This document shows, piece by piece, positions 52,105 to 61,579 of a stretch of 64,000 nucleotides of DNA; position 1 is the stretch's first letter; each line of letters opens with the position of its first letter. Origin of the DNA: Dokdonella_A sp963834755 (GTDB lineage Bacteria > Pseudomonadota > Gammaproteobacteria > Xanthomonadales > Rhodanobacteraceae). Position numbers and translations under genes: made by a program. A model generated the notes under the pieces. The model was not told the DNA's origin. It saw only the letters and a list, made by a program, of their open reading frames with translations, and searched no databases. The DNA lies in assembly GCA_963834755.1 (NCBI GenBank), contig CAWICQ010000009.1:868001-932000 (forward strand), given 5' to 3'.

Positions 52105-54255
52105 TTAGCCCGGGGCGGACGGCAATAACGAAATATCGGCAACTTTAAGAAAGAGTCCACGCAAACGGCCCAGCAAGGCCAACCGGTTGGCGCGGCGGGC
52201 CGCGTCGTCGGCCATGACCATCACGCTGTCGAAATAACGATCGATCGGGCCACGCAGCCCCGCCAGCCGCTTGAGCAGACCGACATAGTCCCCGGAAGCC
52301 GCGAGCGGGACCGCATCCTTTTCCGCGCGATCGAGCGCGTCTGCCAGCACGGTCTCGGCGCCGGGCTCGATCAGGCTCTGATCGATATCCGCGGCGGCCG
52401 TCGCGCCGGCCTGGCGCAGGATATTGCCGATGCGTTTGTTCGCGGCCGCAAGCGCTTCGGCTTCCGGCAGCTTCGAAAACTCGGCGACTGCGCGAATGCG
52501 CCGATCGAAATCGGTGAGATCGTGCGGCGCCAGCGCGCGCACGGCCTCGAACGCTTCGCCCGAGATGCCGGCGTCTGCGTAATATCCGCGCAAACGGTCG
52601 AGCACGAAATCGTACAGTTCGGCGACGAGTTTTTCGCGACTTTCTATTTTGAGTTTCGATGCTCCGGCCTGGTCGATGACGAGATCGACCGCTTCGCGAA
52701 GCTGCGCGACGACGTCGATTTTCATCTCGCCTTCAATCAGCGTTCGCGCCAGTCCCAGCGCGGCGCGGCGCAGCGCGAACGGATCCTTGTTGCCCGAAGG
52801 CTTCATGCCGGCCGCGAAAATTCCGGCCAGCGTATCGAACCGCTCGGCGGCCGCGAGCACGCGACCGACGCCGCCCTTTGCGATTCCGTCTCCGGCAAAG
52901 CGCGGCGCGTAGAACTCGTCGAGCGCCGCCGCGATCTCGGGATTTTCGCCGCTCGCTTGCGCGTAATAACGGCCCATCACGCCTTGCAGCTCGGGAAATT
53001 CACCGACCATGCGCGTCATCAGATCGCACTTGGACAATGCGGCGGCGCGCGTGGTGAGACCGGCATCGACCTCGGCGCCGGCATCGCGAACGCGATTGGC
53101 GATGACGCGCGCGAGCTCGGCGACGCGCACGCATTTGTCCCAGACGCTGCCGAGTGCTTGCTGATACGTCACCGATTTCAGTGCGTCCTGATACGCGGCA
53201 AGCGGTTGCTTGCGATCTTCGTCGAAGAAGAATTTCGCGTCGGCAAAACGCGGGCGGATCACGCGCTCGTAGCCTTTGCGGATTTCGGCGGGATCGCTCG
53301 ATTCGATATTGGCAACGCCGATGAAATGTTCGGTCAGCTGGCCGTCGGCGGCGAAAACGGGGACGAATTTCTGGTTCGTCTCCATCGTCGTCACCAGCAC
53401 CTCGTGCGGCACGGCAAGAAACTCGCGGTCGAACGAGCACGCGATTGCAACCGGCCATTCGGTGAGATTCGCGATCTCGTCCAGCAACGAGTTGGAAAGT
53501 CGCGGCACGCCGGCGCCCGCTTCAACCGCCGCGGCGGCAACCTGCGCGCGTACGCGTGCGCGACGCTCGGCCGGATCGGCGAGCACTCTGGCCGCGCGCA
53601 AGGCATCGAGCCAGCTGTCCGCGCCGGCAATGTGCACCGGTTGCGGATGATGAAACCGGTGTCCGCGCGAATGGCGGCCCGACTTCAAGCCAAGGATTTC
53701 GCCGTCGATGACTTCGGCGCCGTGCAGCATGACGAGCCAGTGCGCGGGCCGTACGAAGGTGTAATCGTGATCGCCCCAACGCATCGGTTTCGGAATCGGC
53801 AGCGACTTCATCGCCTCGATGACGATTTCCGCGACCAGCGCTGCGGTCGGCTGGCCGCGCCGCTCGCGACGGAATCCGAAATAGACGCCGTCCGCTTTGG
53901 TGAGCTGCTGCAACGCCAAAACTTCGACGCCGCATTTTTTCGCGAACCCGGCGAGCGCCTTGGTCGGCTGTCCGTTCGCATCAAGGCCGACACTAGCCGG
54001 CGGTCCCCAGATTTCCTCGATCGAATCGGGCTGCATTTTCGCCACGCGCGGAACGAGCACGGCGAGTCGGCGTGGAGAGCAATAGGTTTTCGCCGCCGCG
54101 ATATCCGCTTCGATGGCACGCTTGCCAAGGCCCGCGCAGACGCCGGCCGTGAACGCGCCGGCAAGCTCGTCGAGTGATTTCGGCGGCAGTTCTTCGGTGC
54201 CGATTTCAATCAGGAGCGAGTCGATCGGCAGCGATGCGGCGGACGCGGTCGACAT
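52105..54255 (-). CDS. glyS: Glycyl-tRNA synthetase beta subunit
   Basis: The 716-residue protein is the beta subunit of the tetrameric glycyl-tRNA synthetase. It opens SLLIEIGTEELPPKSLDEL, the conserved N-terminal segment. VPHEVLVTTMETNQKFVPVF, RFADAKFFFDEDRKQPLA and the HD-like SGNKDPFALRRAALGL are typical. The C-terminal anticodon-binding helical domain is complete. The ATG at 54255 overlaps the glyQ stop by one base (TGATG). A T-rich stretch follows the stop on the minus strand. Confidence 0.97.
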   Translation of the reverse strand: MSTASAASLPIDSLLIEIGTEELPPKSLDELAGAFTAGVCAGLGKRAIEADIAAAKTYCSPRRLAVLVPRVAKMQPDSIEEIWGPPASVGLDANGQPTKALAGFAKKCGVEVLALQQLTKADGVYFGFRRERRGQPTAALVAEIVIEAMKSLPIPKPMRWGDHDYTFVRPAHWLVMLHGAEVIDGEILGLKSGRHSRGHRFHHPQPVHIAGADSWLDALRAARVLADPAERRARVRAQVAAAAVEAGAGVPRLSNSLLDEIANLTEWPVAIACSFDREFLAVPHEVLVTTMETNQKFVPVFAADGQLTEHFIGVANIESSDPAEIRKGYERVIRPRFADAKFFFDEDRKQPLAAYQDALKSVTYQQALGSVWDKCVRVAELARVIANRVRDAGAEVDAGLTTRAAALSKCDLMTRMVGEFPELQGVMGRYYAQASGENPEIAAALDEFYAPRFAGDGIAKGGVGRVLAAAERFDTLAGIFAAGMKPSGNKDPFALRRAALGLARTLIEGEMKIDVVAQLREAVDLVIDQAGASKLKIESREKLVAELYDFVLDRLRGYYADAGISGEAFEAVRALAPHDLTDFDRRIRAVAEFSKLPEAEALAAANKRIGNILRQAGATAAADIDQSLIEPGAETVLADALDRAEKDAVPLAASGDYVGLLKRLAGLRGPIDRYFDSVMVMADDAARRANRLALLGRLRGLFLKVADISLLPSAPG

Positions 54256-55161
54256 CAGGCCGCTTCCTTCTTCGCCTTCAATCCCGGAAAGCCGAGCTTT
54301 TCGCGCTGCGCGTAATACGCTTCGGCGACCGCGCGCGAAAGCGTGCGCACGCGCAGGATGTAGCGCTGGCGCTCGGTGACGCTGATCGCGCGGCGCGCAT
54401 CCAGCAGGTTGAACGTGTGGCTCGCCTTCATGACCTGCTCGTACGCCGGCAGCGGCAGTCCCGCTTCGACGAGTTTCTTCGCCTCGCCTTCGCAGACGTC
54501 GAACCAGTGCAGCAGCTCGGCGACGTTCGCGTGCTCGAAGTTGTACGTCGACTGCTCGACTTCGTTCTGGTGGAACACGTCGCCGTAGGTGACGACACCG
54601 TGCGGCGCTTTGGTCCAGACCAGATCGAATACGTTGTCGACGTTCTGCAGATACATCGCGAGCCGTTCGAGTCCGTAGGTGATCTCGCCGGTGACCGGCC
54701 GGCATTCGAGTCCGCCGGCCTGCTGGAAATAGGTGAACTGCGTGACCTCCATGCCGTTCAACCAGACTTCCCAGCCGAGGCCCCAGGCGCCGAGCGTCGG
54801 CGATTCCCAGTTGTCCTCGACGAAGCGCAGGTCATGCACCAGCGGATCGACGCCGAGCGCTTTCAGCGAAGCCGATGTAGCGGTCGAGGATGTCGTCCGG
54901 ATTCGGCTTCATCACCACCTGGTACTGGTAGTAATGCTGCAGCCGGTTCGGATTTTCGCCGTAGCGGCCGTCGGTCGGCCGACGCGACGGCTGCACGTAG
55001 GCCGCGGCCCAGGGCTCGGGGCCGATCGCGCGCAGGAATGTCGCCGGGTGGAACGTGCCCGCTCCGACCTCGGTGTCGAGCGGCTGGATCAGGACGCAAC
55101 CTTGCTCCGCCCAGTAGCGGTTCAAGATCTGGATCACGTCCTGAAAAGTCGGTCCCGCCAT
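54255..55161 (-). pseudogene. glyQ: Glycyl-tRNA synthetase alpha subunit, single frameshift
   Basis: From 55161 the frame gives TFQDVIQILNRYWAEQGCVLIQP and the class II motif region AGTFHPATFLRAIGPEPW through DDILDRYI. It then derails. The true frame continues ASLKALGVDPLVHDLRFVEDNWESPTL to the stop at 54255. The break is at 54872-54873, where an extra G (ATCGGCTTCG in place of ATCGCTTCG) explains everything. The intact protein would have about 301 residues, the family's usual length. This gene is essential in bacteria with alpha2beta2 GlyRS, so the frameshift is almost certainly an error in the sequence. A TATACT element at 55197-55202 on the minus strand may be its -10. Confidence 0.93.
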
Positions 55162-55238
55162 GGACTTGGCTCACGGTAACTGCGGCAAAGCGCGCTAGTA
55201 TAGCGATCGACTCAAGCCTTGACGGGAACCACGAGCGC

Positions 55239-57064
55239 ATGGCGAGCGTGACGCAGCATCCGGCCGGTCCGCGCAAGGAAACTTCCGTGGAGCTCGGCAT
55301 GCATCGTCGGCTCGATCTCGACGAGACGCTGGCCGCGCTCGTCGCCGACGGTGTCCTTTCCGATACCGACGTGAAGCGCGTTCGGGTCGACGTGCGCACG
55401 GCGCGCGGACGACTTGAAGTGCACCCGCTGGTGCTGGTCGCGAACCTGAAGCTCGCCGATTTGCGGCATCCCGACAAGCCGCTCAGTCTCGAAGTGTTGA
55501 CGCAGTGGCTGGCCGATCGGGCCGGGCTGCCGTATCTCAAGATCGATCCCATGAAGATCGACGTGCCGGCCGTGACGCAAGTCGTGAGCCACGCCTACGC
55601 GAACCGTTATCGCATTCTGCCGGTCGCGGTCAGCGAATTGCAGGTCGTGTTCGCGACGCCCGAACCTTACGACACGCGGTGGATTGCTGATCTCGGCCAC
55701 ATCCTGCGCCGCGACATCCAGCGCGTGGTCGCCAATCCGCTCGACGTCGGCCGCTATCTCGCCGAGTGGTGGAGCGTGCAGCGCTCGATCCAGCGCGCGC
55801 GCGACGCCAAGAATGATGTCAACGACGGTCGCGCGATCCTGAATTTCGAACAGCTCGTCGAGCTCGGCAAGGGCGGCGAGGTCGGCGCAGACGATCGTCA
55901 TGTCGTGCACATCGTCGACTGGCTGCTGCAATACGCGTTCGAGCAGCGCGCGTCGGATATCCATCTCGAGCCGCGGCGCGAATCCAGTCCGATCCGTTTT
56001 CGCATCGACGGCGTCATGCACAAGGTGTTCGAGCTGCCGACGCCGGTGATGACCGCGGTCACCTCGCGCATCAAGATTCTCGGCCGCATGGACGTCGCCG
56101 AGAAACGGCGTCCGCAAGACGGCCGCATCAAGACGCGCTCGCAAGGCGGCCGCGAAGTGGAATTGCGCCTATCGAGCATGCCGACCGCGTTCGGCGAAAA
56201 AATCGTGATGCGCATCTTCGACCCGGACATCGTGGTCAAGGAATTCCGCCAGCTCGGCTTCGCGCCCGACGAGGAAAAGATCTGGCGCGAGCTCGTCGAA
56301 CGTCCGCACGGCATCGTGCTCGTCACCGGACCGACCGGCTCGGGCAAGACGACAACGCTTTATTCCACGCTGAAAGTGCTGGCGACGCCGGATATCAATG
56401 TGTGCACGGTCGAAGACCCGATCGAAATGGTCTCGCCCGAGTTCAACCAGATGCAGGTGCAGCGGCGATCGATCTCGACTTCGCGACCGGCGTGCGCACA
56501 TTGCTGCGCCAGGATCCCGACATCATCATGATCGGCGAGATCCGCGATCTGGAAACGGCGCAGATGGCCGTGCAGGCGTCGCTGACCGGACATCTGGTGC
56601 TGTCGACGCTGCACACCAACGACGCGCCGAGCGCGCTGACGCGACTGCTCGATCTTGGCGTGCCGAATTATCTGATCCAGTCGACGCTGAGCGGCGTCGT
56701 CGCGCAACGTCTGGTGCGAACACTGTGTCCGCACTGCAAGACCGAAACGGCGCTCGACGTGCAGGCCTGGGCCGCGCTGACGCACGGCTATCACCTCGCG
56801 CCGCCCGAGAAGATCTACGGACCGAAGGGCTGCCTGGAGTGCCGCAAGACCGGATTTCTCGGCCGCACCGGCATCTACGAGATGCTGCGCATCACGCCGC
56901 CGATACGGGCTTTGATCCTGCCGAACCTGGATCTGGCGCGCCTGATGCAGGCCGCCCGAGCCGACGGCATGCGTCCGCTGCGCGCCTCGGCTGCGGCACA
57001 GGTCGCTCGCGGCATCACGACGATCGCGGAAGTCGTGAACGTGCTGCCGCCCTCGGAAATCTGA
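55239..57064 (+). pseudogene. GspE/PilB-type secretion ATPase, single frameshift
   Basis: An N-terminal GspE-like domain (about 60-200; VLTQWLADRAGLPYLKIDPMKIDV) precedes the ATPase. DWLLQYAFEQRASDIHLEPR, Walker A (TGPTGSGKTTTLYSTL) and the Asp box CTVEDPIEMVSPEFNQMQV are in the first frame. At about 56460 the frame moves, continuing AAIDLDFATGVRTLLRQDPDIIMIGEIRDLETA (Walker B), the His box TGHLVLSTLHTNDA and the zinc-binding Cys tetrad (CPHCK...CLECRKTG). The total is about 608 residues. It could power type II secretion or a type IV pilus. No gsp or pil genes lie alongside, so it is an orphan here. The gene is divergent from glyQ. Confidence 0.85.
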
Positions 57065-57122
57065 CGCGCCAACGCCTCGCGGAACCGCGCGATCGGACAG
57101 CCGGGGTAATCTCTTCGGCCGG

Positions 57123-57335
57123 TCAGGCGACCTTACGCGAGCGACCGCGCCGGAGCGCCGCGAGCGGATCTCCGAGCTTCAGTCCCGACAGGTAATTGTT
57201 GATCGCCTCGTTGGTGACGTCGTAGAGCGGACGGCCCATGACTGCAGCCGCCGCCTTGAGACTGTCACGAACGCGCTTGGATACGCGCAGACTCGCGTCG
57301 CGCGCATCGTCGTGATCGATGATGTTCTTTTTCAT
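57123..57335 (-). CDS. Small ribbon-helix-helix-like protein
   Basis: A 70-residue protein with start 57335 (MKKNIIDHDDARD) and an AAGGGGGG ribosome binding site. The central part DASLRVSKRVRDSLKAAAAVMGRPLYDVTNEAINNYL has the strand-helix-helix pattern of Arc/CopG-type DNA-binding proteins and antitoxins. A basic C-terminus (LRRGRSRKVA) follows. No toxin gene is adjacent on this strand, so a regulatory role or an orphan antitoxin are both possible. It ends 59 bases from the ATPase gene, in convergent orientation. Confidence 0.6.
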   Translation of the reverse strand: MKKNIIDHDDARDASLRVSKRVRDSLKAAAAVMGRPLYDVTNEAINNYLSGLKLGDPLAALRRGRSRKVA

Positions 57336-57511
57336 CTTTTCCCCCCTTTCGGGTTTTCTGAGAAGGCAATCCGTTGCTTCGGGAACAAGTGTAACTGTCC
57401 GCACTCGCCGCGAGATAGCGGGTCAGGTTGCCGATTGTGACTATTTGTGAAGGCGGATTGCGCCCATTACTCTTGTAGGACAGCCGGTTGTCGGCGATAG
57501 GAGAAACGACC

Positions 57512-58276
57512 ATGAGTTTCGGCAAAGTCGATGCAGGCAATGGCCTCAGCTGGCTGACCGATGCGGTCCGTCTGGTCTTCAAGAATCCGGTCGCCTTCCT
57601 GGTGATGGGCCTGATCCTGGCGGTGATCAATTTCGTCCCGATCCTGGGCGGCCTCGTATTGACGATCTGCGGGCCCGCCCTGCTCGGCGGCGTCGTTTAT
57701 GCGGCACGCGAGGAATCCGAGGGCCGCAAGGCGGAGATTCCGCACCTGTTCCGCGCCTTTCAGGAGCCCGGCAAGATCGGGCCGATGCTGCTGCTTTGCC
57801 TGCCGGCGATCGTCGGCGGTGCGGTGCTGCTGATTTGCGGTTTCGTGTTCGGCCTCGGCGCGCTGATCGGCGGCGGGCTCTCTGCGGCGAACGGATCGAA
57901 CATGGGCCTCGGCGCTATCGGGGGCGGGGTGTTGGTCCTCTGCCTGATCGCGATCGTGCTGATGTTCCTGATCTACGCCCTGCAGTTCTTCGCCGTCCCG
58001 CGCGTGATGCTCGAGGGCGTGGAACCCTTTGCAGCGATGAAGGAAAGCCTCAATGCGTGCCTCGCCAACCTCGGCGCCTTTCTCGTTTTCGGCGTCGTCC
58101 TGTTCGTCGCGTTCATCGTGCTGGCGATCGTAATGATGATCCTGCCGATCATCGGCTGGCTCGCGCTCATCGCAGTGGCTTCGGTCGTGTTCGCCTGCGC
58201 CGAGTACATCGCCTGGCGTCAGGTCTACGCGGGCGCGCCAAGCCAGATGTCGCCGCCGGCGCCTTCGCAGACCTAA
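57512..58276 (+). CDS. BPSS1780-family membrane protein
   Basis: The 254-residue protein has about six hydrophobic segments. It begins GNGLSWLTDAVRLVFKNPVAFLVM, typical of the BPSS1780 family, and has FAVPRVMLEGVEPFAAMKESLNACLANLGAF in the second half. Gly-rich helices suggest a compact membrane bundle. The family's function is unknown. The ATG at 57512 has an AGGAG site 7 bases upstream. The stop overlaps that of the convergent tatC. Confidence 0.82.
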   Translation: MSFGKVDAGNGLSWLTDAVRLVFKNPVAFLVMGLILAVINFVPILGGLVLTICGPALLGGVVYAAREESEGRKAEIPHLFRAFQEPGKIGPMLLLCLPAIVGGAVLLICGFVFGLGALIGGGLSAANGSNMGLGAIGGGVLVLCLIAIVLMFLIYALQFFAVPRVMLEGVEPFAAMKESLNACLANLGAFLVFGVVLFVAFIVLAIVMMILPIIGWLALIAVASVVFACAEYIAWRQVYAGAPSQMSPPAPSQT

Positions 58277-59040
58277 GCGGCCGGCGGGGAATCGGTTTCC
58301 GCAGCTTCGGTCCGCCGCGCGAGCAATCGCGCGGCGATGATGCCGAGCTCGTACAGCGCGCACATCGGCACGGCGAGCATCAGCATCGAAAGCACGTCGG
58401 GCGGCGTCAGCACAGCCGCGACCACGGTTGCGCCGACGATCGCATAGCCGCGACTCTTGACCAGCTGCGCGGGCGTCACGACGCCGAGCGAGACCAGAAT
58501 GACGATCACGACCGGCACTTCGAAGCAGAGTCCGAACGCAAGGAACAGCACAAGCACGAAATCGAGGTAGTGGCCGATGTCCGGCATCACCGCAACGCCG
58601 CTCGGCGCGACGCTGGTCAGGAACGTGAAGACCGCCGGCAAAACGAGGAAATACGCGAACGCACAGCCGACGTAGAACAGCACCATCGCCGACAAAAGAA
58701 TCGGCAGCGCGAGACGCTTTTCCTGCCGATAGAGACCGGGCGCGACGAACGCCCAGAGCTGATACAGAATGAACGGCATCGCGATGAACAGCGCGACGAA
58801 GAACGCGAGCTTGAGCGGCGTCAGGAACGGCGAGGCGATTTCGGTCGCGATCATCGTGCCGCCTTGCGGCAGATGCTTGATCAACGGCAGCGCAAGCCAT
58901 GCGTAAAGCCGATTCGCAATCGGAATCAGCGCAACGAGTATCAGCAGCACCGCGGCAACGGCTTTCAGCAATCGCTCGCGCAGCTCGATCAGGTGCGAGA
59001 GAAACGATTGCTCCCCGCCTTCGGGTTCAGGCTCCGCCAT
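58273..59040 (-). CDS. tatC: Sec-independent protein translocase TatC
   Basis: This 255-residue protein has six membrane segments and forms the substrate-binding core of the twin-arginine translocase. The N-terminal FLSHLIELRERLLKA and the first periplasmic loop with PFLTPLKLAFFVALFIAMPFILYQLWAFVAPGLYRQEKR are hallmark regions. The ATG at 59040 overlaps tatB by 14 bases. The C-terminus is short and polar (ETDSPPAA). Confidence 0.97.
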   Translation of the reverse strand: MAEPEPEGGEQSFLSHLIELRERLLKAVAAVLLILVALIPIANRLYAWLALPLIKHLPQGGTMIATEIASPFLTPLKLAFFVALFIAMPFILYQLWAFVAPGLYRQEKRLALPILLSAMVLFYVGCAFAYFLVLPAVFTFLTSVAPSGVAVMPDIGHYLDFVLVLFLAFGLCFEVPVVIVILVSLGVVTPAQLVKSRGYAIVGATVVAAVLTPPDVLSMLMLAVPMCALYELGIIAARLLARRTEAAETDSPPAA

Positions 59041-59326
59041 GAGACGACGGATCCGACGGGCGTGCGTTCTTTTCGATATCGGCGGCGGCCGAGCGGACGT
59101 CGCCCTGCATTTCGCTGGCCACGCGGCGCGCGTCATCGAGATGCCGTTTCACGTCTTCGGCGGCGAGCTCGCGCTCGATCTCGGTCTTGACGTTCTGCCA
59201 GCTCGCGCGTGCGCGCCGGACCAGCGCACCGAGCGTGCGCGCGACACCGGGCAGGCGCTCGGGCCCGAGCACGAGCAGCGCCACCACGGCGATCAGCGCG
59301 ATCTTGTCGAGACCGACCTCGAACAC
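59027..59326 (-). CDS. tatB: Sec-independent protein translocase TatB
   Basis: The 99-residue protein has one N-terminal membrane helix (LDKIALIAVVALLVLGPERLPGVAR) with the conserved Glu and the LGPERLP turn, then a long amphipathic helix (ARASWQNVKTEIERELAAEDV) and a disordered tail. It is shorter than E. coli TatB, but the length is usual in this order. It lies 7 bases after tatA. Confidence 0.93.
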   Translation of the reverse strand: MFEVGLDKIALIAVVALLVLGPERLPGVARTLGALVRRARASWQNVKTEIERELAAEDVKRHLDDARRVASEMQGDVRSAAADIEKNARPSDPSSHGGA

Positions 59327-59333
59327 GGCGCGC

Positions 59334-59573
59334 TCAGGAGTCGGAGCGCTCGGACTTCGTCTCGCCCGGCGCGGGCGGGTTTGGGCCGCTCTGACCCGGC
59401 GCGGGCGGGTCCGCTTTCAGCTGCGCCTGCGCGTCGCCGTCCTGCATGCCCTTGCGGAAACTCTTGATGGCCGAACCGAGATCTTCGCCGACGTTGCGCA
59501 GTTTCTTGGTGCCGAAAATCAGCGCAACGACGACGAGCACGACCAACCAGTGCCAGATGCTCCAACTACCCAT
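59334..59573 (-). CDS. tatA: Sec-independent protein translocase TatA
   Basis: The 79-residue protein has the typical membrane helix (SIWHWLVVLVVVALIFGTKKLRNVGEDLG) with FGTKKLR, an amphipathic helix (AIKSFRKGMQDGD) and a charged tail. Many copies form the Tat pore. It is the first gene of tatABC on this strand. Confidence 0.94.
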   Translation of the reverse strand: MGSWSIWHWLVVLVVVALIFGTKKLRNVGEDLGSAIKSFRKGMQDGDAQAQLKADPPAPGQSGPNPPAPGETKSERSDS

Positions 59574-59725
59574 GACCTCGATCCTCTATGCGATGCGGCT
59601 CTGTCATGCCGCCTCCGTGCGGGCGCACGGCCAGCGTGCGCGCATGCGGCCGCACCGCCGCGGCGACTCTGCCGTGTCCGGCTGAGCCGGAAATCATCGA
59701 CGATCCGCGCTATCGGACCATCCGA

Positions 59726-60406
59726 CTAATTGGAAGTGTACTCCTCCAGGCGGTCGCGGAAATCGACCACTGGATTCGGCACGCCGGTGACGCCGCCTTC
59801 GAAGATGCGCCGCGCCGTGACGCCTTCGCCGTACACGGCCTGGTTGGCGTCGTTGTCGATGGTCAGTGCCGAGCCGTCGAGTGCAGCACCGGCGAAAAGG
59901 CCGCGCGAGCGCGAGTACGAGTAGATCTCGGCCTTGAGCTGCGCGTCGGTCGACGCCGTCGCCGAGCGGCCAACCGGGCCGGCCGCAGCCGATGCATCGG
60001 CGCCGAGCGTGAACTTGCCGTGCACGATCGAATCAACGCCGCGCTGCGTGCGGAACACCAGCACCACGTCGGTCGAGGAAACGCCGGCCTGAAAACCGAC
60101 GCTGCCGCCGGTGAGACTGACGAAGCTCGGATTCGACCACGTGCCGTCGCGCGTCTTGACCGAGATGAGGCCATCGCCATGGCGTCCGCCGACGACGAAA
60201 CCCGCCTTGATCACGTCCGGAATGACCGCGATCGCGTGCGCGTTCTGCAGGAGATCCTTCGGAACCGCCTTGTCCGGCGCCATCATGATTTCCTTGAGCA
60301 CGCGCACCGCGTTGTCGGCGAGCTTGTTCTCTTCTTCACCGGCGCGCGCGCTCAGCGTCGTTGCGGAAAAAAGCGCGAGAGCCAGCGCGAGCAGGCGAAA
60401 CTTCAT
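59726..60406 (-). CDS. SYLF-domain lipid-binding secreted protein
   Basis: This 226-residue protein has a signal peptide (LLALALALFSATTLSARA) and a SYLF (YSC84-like) domain. Features are AHAIAVIPDVIKAGFVVGGRHGDGLI, FVSLTGGSVGFQAGVSSTDVVLVF and LFAGAALDGSALTID. SYLF domains bind phosphoinositides in eukaryotes; in bacteria they are periplasmic and poorly characterised. It is transcribed as a single gene upstream of a 150-base gap before tatABC. Confidence 0.88.
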   Translation of the reverse strand: MKFRLLALALALFSATTLSARAGEEENKLADNAVRVLKEIMMAPDKAVPKDLLQNAHAIAVIPDVIKAGFVVGGRHGDGLISVKTRDGTWSNPSFVSLTGGSVGFQAGVSSTDVVLVFRTQRGVDSIVHGKFTLGADASAAAGPVGRSATASTDAQLKAEIYSYSRSRGLFAGAALDGSALTIDNDANQAVYGEGVTARRIFEGGVTGVPNPVVDFRDRLEEYTSN

Positions 60407-60494
60407 GGGCGGAACTCCAGATGGCGCCGGGTCGGCTTGCGTAAGCTAGCAGGCCGACCTGAGCTGCCGATGAAGCAACATTCAGCGCTTTGCT

Positions 60495-61421
60495 TCAGTG
60501 CGCCGCGCGGCGACGCAATCGCGAACCTGCTGCGGCGACGAGCAAAAGCACGAGTCCGCCGAGCCACGGCGGCGTGCCGACCGGTGCGCGATGCGGAATC
60601 AGATTGCCGGCGATGCAGCGCGGCGGCCCGATCGCGAAGCCTTTCATGCCGACCTGACTCAACGAATCCGGTCCCGTGATCGGCCCGACGAGCGTCAGCG
60701 CGCCGGTGGTTGGATCCATCACGGCAAGATCGCTCCAGTCGGGAACCGTGGTCGAGCCCGGCGCCGGCGGAACGTAGTTCAGGACCGCGAACAACGTGCC
60801 TTCGTCATCGAAGCTCATCGACACCGAATTGATCCAGTTGCCGTAGTCGAAACTGCCGACCACGGTTGCAGCGCCGGTCCCGGTATCGATCTTGTAGTAC
60901 GTGTTGTCGCCGCGGCCGCCGGCGCCGAACAGCAGCGAGCCGCGTGCGACGAGGCCGGTGATCGTGTGGCCGGTGCTGCCGACCAGTGTCGTTGCGCCGC
61001 TGCCGGGATCGACCGTCCAAAGCTTGTTGGCGTAGGCCGACGCCAGCCAGAGCGTGCCGTCGCAGCCGAAGGTCATGCTGAGATCGAGGGCATCGTTGCG
61101 CTGCGGATCGCCCTGACCGTTGAGCCCGAACGAACCGACGATGGTCGCGCTGCCGTTCGAGGGATCGATCCGAGCCAGTGCATTCATGCCGCCCGCGACT
61201 GCGTAGAGCACGCCGTCAGCCGAGTAGCTGAGACCGCTGAGATTGACGATGCTCTGGCCGGAGTAACGACCCGCCGCACCGATCAGCGTCGCGGTATGGC
61301 TAGACAAATCAACGCTGTAGAGCGTATCAAACGCTTCCGCATACGCAGCCGTCTGCCCGCGCGCGACCGACGCGAAAAGGGCAAGCATCGCTGCTGCAGC
61401 GAGGCAGGCAAGTGTACGCAT
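60495..61421 (-). CDS. Secreted beta-propeller-like protein with C-terminal sorting-type tail
   Basis: The 308-residue protein has a signal peptide (ACLAAAAMLALFASVARG) and repeats of the type LYxVDxxTGAAT(V/L)VGS and LSMTFGCDGTLWLAS, which fold as a propeller (DUF6923/PQQ-like pattern). The C-terminus consists of a short motif (APVGTPPWLGG), a hydrophobic helix (LVLLLVAAAG) and an Arg cluster (SRLRRRAAH). This tripartite design matches PEP-CTERM/IPTL-CTERM-type signals processed by exosortase-like enzymes; no exosortase gene is in this window. An alternative is a simple C-terminal membrane anchor. Confidence 0.72.
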   Translation of the reverse strand: MRTLACLAAAAMLALFASVARGQTAAYAEAFDTLYSVDLSSHTATLIGAAGRYSGQSIVNLSGLSYSADGVLYAVAGGMNALARIDPSNGSATIVGSFGLNGQGDPQRNDALDLSMTFGCDGTLWLASAYANKLWTVDPGSGATTLVGSTGHTITGLVARGSLLFGAGGRGDNTYYKIDTGTGAATVVGSFDYGNWINSVSMSFDDEGTLFAVLNYVPPAPGSTTVPDWSDLAVMDPTTGALTLVGPITGPDSLSQVGMKGFAIGPPRCIAGNLIPHRAPVGTPPWLGGLVLLLVAAAGSRLRRRAAH

Positions 61422-61579
61422 GGCGGCATGTTATCGTTATGGTAATCGTCAGCTTCGCGGTGGACCGCGATAGCTTGCCCGAGTCTAGCAAGCAAATCCG
61501 GACCCGACAAACGGCCCGGTGGTGACGGCTTTTGGGCGGCTCCGGCCCCCGGAAAGCGCCCGCCCAGGCCGAATTGACC

